NCBI GenBank assembly: GCA_946630765.1
Contig: CAMOZF010000059.1
Span: 1-8,790, forward strand
DNA from: an uncultured Lachnospiraceae bacterium
Lineage (GTDB): Bacteria; Bacillota_A; Clostridia; Lachnospirales; Lachnospiraceae
DNA: 8,790 bases
Direction: 5' to 3'
Shown here: positions 5,073 through 8,790 of the stretch, one piece after another
Numbering within the stretch: position 1 is the first letter of the stretch
Layout of the letters: each line of letters opens with the position of its first letter
Translations under genes and position numbers: made by a program
Notes under the pieces: generated by a model
What the model saw: the letters and a program-made list of their open reading frames with translations, nothing else
Database searches by the model: none
Told to the model about the DNA's origin: nothing

Positions 5073-5825
5073 ATGAAAACAATGTCTTTCAATATACTCT
5101 GCGCGGGTGCGCCGCCGCGGCGCTACTGGACGCAGCGGAAGGAAATGGTCGCGCAGCTGATCCGTTCCTATGCGCCGGACACCTTCGGCCTTCAGGAAGC
5201 CCACGACCGCTGGATGAGCTATCTCATCGAGGCGCTTCCCGAGTATGCTCATGTCGGCGTCGGCCGCGACAACGGCAAGCGCATGGGCGAATATTCCCCG
5301 GTTTTCTACCGGAAGGACCGCTTTGATCTACTGGATCAGGGCAATTTCTGGCTGTCGGAAACGCCGGGGATCCCGAGCCGCGGCTGGGATGCCGCGCTGA
5401 ACCGGATCTGCTCCTACGCGCTGCTTCTTGATCGGGAGAGCGGGAAAAAGCTCGCGCATTTCAACACGCACCTCGACCATATCGGCGAAGAGGCGCGGCT
5501 TCGGGGCGCGCAGCTTGTCGCCTCGCAGGCCGGAAAATTCAGCGGCGTTCCGACGATCCTGACCGGGGATTTCAACGTCTTCCCCTATTCTGAGCCGTAT
5601 ATGGCCGTCACGGAGTCCGGTTTTTCGGACGCCCGGAAGATCGCAGAAGTCTCCACCGACATGTTCACCTTCCACAATTTCGGAAATCCGGCCGTCCGGG
5701 AGACGATCGACTATATTTTCTTCAAAAATGTCGAAAACGTGCGCCTCTTCCAGGTCCTTTCCGAGCGGCCCGAGGGGAAATTCCCCTCCGACCACGACCC
5801 GGTCTTCTGCGAATACAGCTTGTAA
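5073..5825 (+). CDS. Endonuclease/exonuclease/phosphatase (EEP) family hydrolase
   Basis: A 250-residue metal-dependent phosphodiesterase or phosphatase of the EEP (DNase I-like) fold. The expected active-site set is present in order: N7 (SFNIL), E42 (LQEAH), H133 (NTHLDH), D166 and N168 (GDFN), D213 (IDYIF) and the SDHDP motif with D240 and H241. There is no signal peptide or membrane segment, so it should act in the cytosol. The family includes DNA repair nucleases, nucleotide deadenylases, inositol phosphatases and sphingomyelinases. Nothing here discriminates among them, though the compact form lacks the residues I would expect of an ExoIII/AP endonuclease. The gene is first in a two-gene unit, with yhhN starting 18 nt after its stop. 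The neighbouring lipid-related gene makes a phospholipid or nucleotide phosphodiester substrate conceivable, but this is only inference. Confidence 0.85.
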   Translation: MKTMSFNILCAGAPPRRYWTQRKEMVAQLIRSYAPDTFGLQEAHDRWMSYLIEALPEYAHVGVGRDNGKRMGEYSPVFYRKDRFDLLDQGNFWLSETPGIPSRGWDAALNRICSYALLLDRESGKKLAHFNTHLDHIGEEARLRGAQLVASQAGKFSGVPTILTGDFNVFPYSEPYMAVTESGFSDARKIAEVSTDMFTFHNFGNPAVRETIDYIFFKNVENVRLFQVLSERPEGKFPSDHDPVFCEYSL

Positions 5826-5843
5826 AAAATATTTGAGGCTGCC

Positions 5844-6521
5844 ATGAAGGAACTGTTTCTTCTGATCCCCGGAATCCTCTTTCCGGTCATTCTTCAGGTA
5901 TTCGAAAAAAAGCAGGACCATAAAAAAGCCCTGCTCTTTAAGACGCTCTCGAGCGCCGTTTTCGTCCTGCTCGGTTTCCTTCTTGCGCAAAAGAAAGCCG
6001 CCGATTCCTTCACGGTCCTGATACTTCTGGGACTGTGCTTCGGGCTGATCGGCGACTTTTTACTGAGTCTTCGGCATCTTCTGTCGGACAATATGGCAGC
6101 CTTTTTCATCGGCGGCGGCTTCTTCTTCCTCGGACACCTCTGCTATCTTGCGGCGCTGATTCTGCCGCTTTCACAGGACGGCCGCTTCCTTCTTTCCGGG
6201 CTGATCGCATCCGCCATCGCATCCGCCGTCCTCATCACCCTGCTTCTTCGAAAAATCCGGGCCGACCGGCGCTTTTCGATTCTCTGCGGCTGTTATATGG
6301 CCGGCGTCGTTACAATGGCCGTAATGGGCATTTTTCGCGCAATTTCGGCGGGTTTCACGCTTCCAACGCTTCTCTTTATGACCGGTGGAATCTTCTTTGC
6401 CGCAAGTGATACGATCCTCGTCGAGAACATGTGGAATCCCGCCTGGTCCTTCAAAAAGGGCTGCATTCTGATCGCGCTCTACTATGCCGCCCAGCTTCTG
6501 ATCGCATGCAGTCTGATCTGA
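5844..6521 (+). CDS. YhhN/TMEM86 family membrane protein (possible lysoplasmalogenase)
   Basis: A 225-residue integral membrane protein with about eight hydrophobic helices (roughly 3-20, 31-48, 55-75, 86-107, 116-136, 145-166, 172-194 and 206-224). Family landmarks are GLIGDFLL (67-74), GGGFFFLGHLCYL (90-102), GGIFFAASDTIL (181-192) and the terminal ALYYAAQLL (211-219). D71, H98 and D189 lie in these conserved blocks. Characterised YhhN/TMEM86 proteins cleave the vinyl-ether bond of lysoplasmalogens to release an aldehyde and a glycerophospho-alcohol. Plasmalogens are common lipids of anaerobic Clostridia, so that role is plausible here. The ATG has GAGG 5 nt upstream and the gene follows the EEP hydrolase by 18 nt, so they are probably co-transcribed. 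Its stop faces the sbcC stop across 4 nt. Confidence 0.82.
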   Translation: MKELFLLIPGILFPVILQVFEKKQDHKKALLFKTLSSAVFVLLGFLLAQKKAADSFTVLILLGLCFGLIGDFLLSLRHLLSDNMAAFFIGGGFFFLGHLCYLAALILPLSQDGRFLLSGLIASAIASAVLITLLLRKIRADRRFSILCGCYMAGVVTMAVMGIFRAISAGFTLPTLLFMTGGIFFAASDTILVENMWNPAWSFKKGCILIALYYAAQLLIACSLI

Positions 6522-6529
6522 GCGATCAG
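6513..6529. terminator. Short hairpin across the convergent stop codons
   Basis: CTGATC (6513-6518) and GATCAG (6524-6529) form a perfect 6-bp stem around a 5-nt loop. It spans the yhhN and sbcC stop codons. No U-run follows on either strand, so it is at best a weak bidirectional terminator or a transcript-end structure. It is listed because no other terminator candidate is visible between these genes. Confidence 0.2.
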
Positions 6530-8790
6530 GACAGCTGCCAGCGGACATGCGAGCCCTGATCGTCCCTTGTTACGAGAAGCTTGTCCTCTATTTTCTGTTT
6601 CAGCTCGGTGACATGAGAAATCAGTCCCACGAGCCGCCCGGGTCCGGCCATTTCCTGAAGGATCCGGACGGCTTTTTCTCTGGAATCGTCGTCCAGCGAG
6701 CCAAATCCCTCGTCGATAAACATAATGTCCAGATTCACGCCGCCGGAGCGCGCGCGGATCGCGTCGGCCATTCCGAGTGCGAGAGAAAGCGCTGCCATAA
6801 AGGACTCGCCGCCCGAAAGCGTGCGGACCTCCCGCTCGGTGCCGGTGACCGCCGAATAGACCATAAAGTCCAGCCCGCGGTTTCTGCCCTCGCCCGCCTC
6901 CTCTTCAGGGACGAGCCGCAGTTCAAACTGCCCGCCGGTCATCTCATAGAACCTGCGGTTTGCGGCGTACAGGACCTGCTGAAGATACCAGCGCTGCACA
7001 TAGGTCTCAAGGTCCATGCGCGCCCCGCTTGTTTTTCCGGACAGCCGGCTGTAGAGCCGGTCAATCATCTGGAATTCCTTCATGATCCGGGATCTTCCCT
7101 GTAAAAGCCTTCGGAGCGCCGACAGGCCTTCCCGGTCGGTTTCCTCCATCCGCTCCAAAGCGCCGAGCGCGGCGCTTTGTTTCTCACAGGCGTCTTCGGC
7201 CTCCCGGAAGGCCTGTGAAAGCATCTCAAGATCCGGCTTTTCGTGTCCGGAAACCGCTTTTTCCGCGGCGTTTTTTGCGCCCTCTGCGGCCGCCCGCCTC
7301 TCGCGGTAGGAAAGGATTTCCTGCCGGATCGAAGCGCTCATTTCCTGCGGATACTTCTCAGAAATCGCCTGAAATTCCTGTTCCTCCAGCTTCTTTTCAA
7401 CAAGCTTCGAATCATAGTGCGCTTTCCAGGTCTTTTCCTCCTCAAGGAGCCCCGGAAGCTCCGTCCTGCAGCGGGAAAGAAGCGCCTCCTCGTACGACAG
7501 TTTCCGGCCGAGCGCATCGGCATTTTCCCGCGCTGTCTGGTAAATGGCCTCGGCTTTCTTATTTTCCTTCTGCCGCGTCAGAAGCGCTGCCTCCGCCTCG
7601 GAAAGCGACAGGAAGCTTCTTCTTTTCAGAAGCTCCTGAACCCGCGCATCCGCTGCCATCAGATCCGACCGGCTTTCGGAAAATGCCTCCGAAGCTGTGT
7701 TCTTCGCCTCCAAAAGTTCCTTCTGTTTCTCGGAAGCCGCCGAAAGCGCCTCCCGAAGCGCCTTTTCCTCTTTCTGTTCCGAAAGAAGCCGCGCTCCCTC
7801 CTGTTCCATCCGCTTTTCCAGCTTCAGAAGCTCTTCCTGAAGCGCCGGGATCTCCATAGCTTCGGCCTGATCCGCCGGGAGAACTGCTGATACCTTCTCC
7901 CGAAGTATCCGTGCACTTTCGGAAAGCGCCGCCTTCTTCTCCTCCGAAAGCTCGGAAAGCATCCCGGACTGGGAAGCGGCGCTGTCTCTTGTGTTCTGAA
8001 GATCCGCAAGCTTCTTCGCGCTCTCGTCCACGGCTTCTCTCGTGATCTTTTCGAATCCTTCCGGAAGCGGGCAGGGCGCAGGATGCGTGCGGGAGCCGCA
8101 GACCGGGCAGGGCTCGCCGGGCTTCAGGCGCATTTTCGCAAGAAGCCCCGCCTGCGCATCATAGAAGGCATTCTGAAGCGCCTGATGCTGCGTATTCCAG
8201 GCATTCCAGGCTTCCCGCGCTTTCTGATAGGCTTCCTTTGAAGCCTGCGCCCGGCTGATCTGCTGCCGGTACTCCCGATCGAGCGCGAAATGATCAGACA
8301 CGGCCTGCGCTGCATCATCCAGCAGGTGCCTCCGCTTCTCAAAGTCGAGCAGCCGCTCCGCCGCCCCGGAAAGCCGCGTAAGCGCTTCATTTTTCTTCTG
8401 AATGTCCTGTTCGAAATCGTCCAGCGCTTTCCCGGCGGATTCGAAAAGCGTCTTCTTTTTCTCCGTCTCTTCGCGTTTTTTCTTCAGCTCTCTGTCAGCG
8501 CCTGCAAGCTCCTCATAAAGCGCTCTTTCCGCGCGCACGGTCTCGGAAAATGCCGAAAGCGCGTCCGCGGACTGCCGGCGAAGCTGCTCCTTTTCGGAGG
8601 CCTGCTTCTGTGCACCTTCTTTCTCCTCCTTCAGCTTCGGAAGGGCCTCCTCCCCGGTATGAAGCATCTGCGCGGTCGAATCCGCGCGTTTTTTGGCCTC
8701 CTGCCAGCGTTCAAAAGTGTTCTTCAGTTCCCAGGCGTCCGTGATTCTTTTTTCCAGGATCTCCTGCGCGCGGATCTTCGGCTCCTCCTC
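6526..8790 (-). CDS. sbcC: Nuclease SbcCD subunit C, 5'-truncated by the window edge
   Basis: SMC-like ATPase subunit of SbcCD, which with the SbcD nuclease cleaves DNA hairpins and protein-blocked double-strand ends. The reading frame is open to the right edge with no stop, and the 754 residues visible are the C-terminal part of a protein normally about 1,000 residues long. Walker A and Q-loop are outside. Seen in order are charged heptad-like coiled coil and a zinc hook CPVC at 8109-8098 within GEPCPVCGSRTHPAP. A second coiled coil, the ABC signature LSGGE (6819-6805), Walker B with D-loop (LDIMFIDEGFGSLDD, from 6732) and a switch histidine in LISHV follow. An internal ATG at 8667 is not the start, because coding continues upstream of it. 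SbcD is normally encoded just upstream and would lie beyond the window. Confidence 0.94.
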   Translation of the reverse strand, partial: EEEPKIRAQEILEKRITDAWELKNTFERWQEAKKRADSTAQMLHTGEEALPKLKEEKEGAQKQASEKEQLRRQSADALSAFSETVRAERALYEELAGADRELKKKREETEKKKTLFESAGKALDDFEQDIQKKNEALTRLSGAAERLLDFEKRRHLLDDAAQAVSDHFALDREYRQQISRAQASKEAYQKAREAWNAWNTQHQALQNAFYDAQAGLLAKMRLKPGEPCPVCGSRTHPAPCPLPEGFEKITREAVDESAKKLADLQNTRDSAASQSGMLSELSEEKKAALSESARILREKVSAVLPADQAEAMEIPALQEELLKLEKRMEQEGARLLSEQKEEKALREALSAASEKQKELLEAKNTASEAFSESRSDLMAADARVQELLKRRSFLSLSEAEAALLTRQKENKKAEAIYQTARENADALGRKLSYEEALLSRCRTELPGLLEEEKTWKAHYDSKLVEKKLEEQEFQAISEKYPQEMSASIRQEILSYRERRAAAEGAKNAAEKAVSGHEKPDLEMLSQAFREAEDACEKQSAALGALERMEETDREGLSALRRLLQGRSRIMKEFQMIDRLYSRLSGKTSGARMDLETYVQRWYLQQVLYAANRRFYEMTGGQFELRLVPEEEAGEGRNRGLDFMVYSAVTGTEREVRTLSGGESFMAALSLALGMADAIRARSGGVNLDIMFIDEGFGSLDDDSREKAVRILQEMAGPGRLVGLISHVTELKQKIEDKLLVTRDDQGSHVRWQLS
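8098..8109 (-). other. Zinc-hook CPVC codons of SbcC
   Basis: These bases encode the CxxC motif at the apex of the SbcC coiled coil, flanked by GEP and GSRTHPAP as in Rad50/SbcC hooks. Two such motifs from paired SbcC molecules coordinate one zinc ion. The motif separates the two coiled-coil halves visible in this window. Confidence 0.85.

Noticed and set aside
7215..7890. Long plus-strand open frames of 214-215 codons opposite sbcC
   Set aside because: They mirror the Glu/Lys/Ala-rich coiled-coil codons of sbcC, give Pro/Ser/Arg-rich low-complexity protein without family features, and lack a convincing ribosome binding site.
8665..8667. ATG at 8667 as the sbcC start
   Set aside because: The frame continues without a stop to the window edge in coiled-coil-like sequence, and SbcC needs an N-terminal Walker A domain that would be missing.

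Overview
The window looks like chromosome from an anaerobic Firmicute, most likely a moderately high-G+C (high 50s by eye) gut-type member of the Clostridia such as a Lachnospiraceae relative. This rests on the gene content (GH88/105 hydrolase, FatA/B-type acyl-ACP thioesterase, YhhN family protein, zinc-hook SbcC), purine-rich Shine-Dalgarno sites before every gene, and a TGTCAT-ended dispersed palindromic repeat of a type I recall from such genomes. The taxonomic call is an inference. No phage, plasmid, CRISPR, tRNA or rRNA signal was seen.

Left two thirds (about 10-4737, minus strand): a compact six-gene operon, in transcription order rpe (ribulose-phosphate/allulose-phosphate 3-epimerase family), rpiB (pentose-phosphate isomerase), manA (type I mannose-6-phosphate isomerase), a PfkB/ribokinase-family sugar kinase, an acyl-ACP thioesterase and a GH88/105 unsaturated glucuronyl/galacturonyl hydrolase. 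The first four genes overlap or lie 4-11 nt apart, the thioesterase follows after 22 nt and the hydrolase after 57 nt. The sugar enzymes form a sugar-phosphate module feeding fructose-6-phosphate and the pentose-phosphate pool. The hydrolase could supply sugars from polysaccharide fragments. The thioesterase is out of theme.

Centre (4738-5072): the only gene-poor stretch. It holds two predicted divergent sigma-A-type promoters whose -10 hexamers overlap, a nested set of inverted repeats at the start of the leftward leader, and a 150-bp palindromic repeat (4894-5043). One end of the repeat coincides with the -35 hexamer of the leftward promoter, and the whole repeat would lie in the 5' leader of the rightward transcript.

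Right part: a plus-strand pair (5073-6521) encodes a cytosolic endonuclease/exonuclease/phosphatase (EEP) fold hydrolase and an eight-helix YhhN/lysoplasmalogenase-family membrane protein. Converging on it, with only 4 nt between stop codons, is the 3' three quarters or so of sbcC (6526 to beyond the right edge), the SMC-like ATPase of the SbcCD nuclease. Its zinc hook, ABC signature, Walker B and switch histidine are visible; its N-terminal Walker A half and any sbcD lie outside the window.

I found no clear new defence or mobile system. The parts most worth a second look are the repeat/promoter arrangement at 4800-5050, the possible lipid link between the EEP protein, YhhN and the thioesterase, and the sequence deviations in ManA and Rpe.
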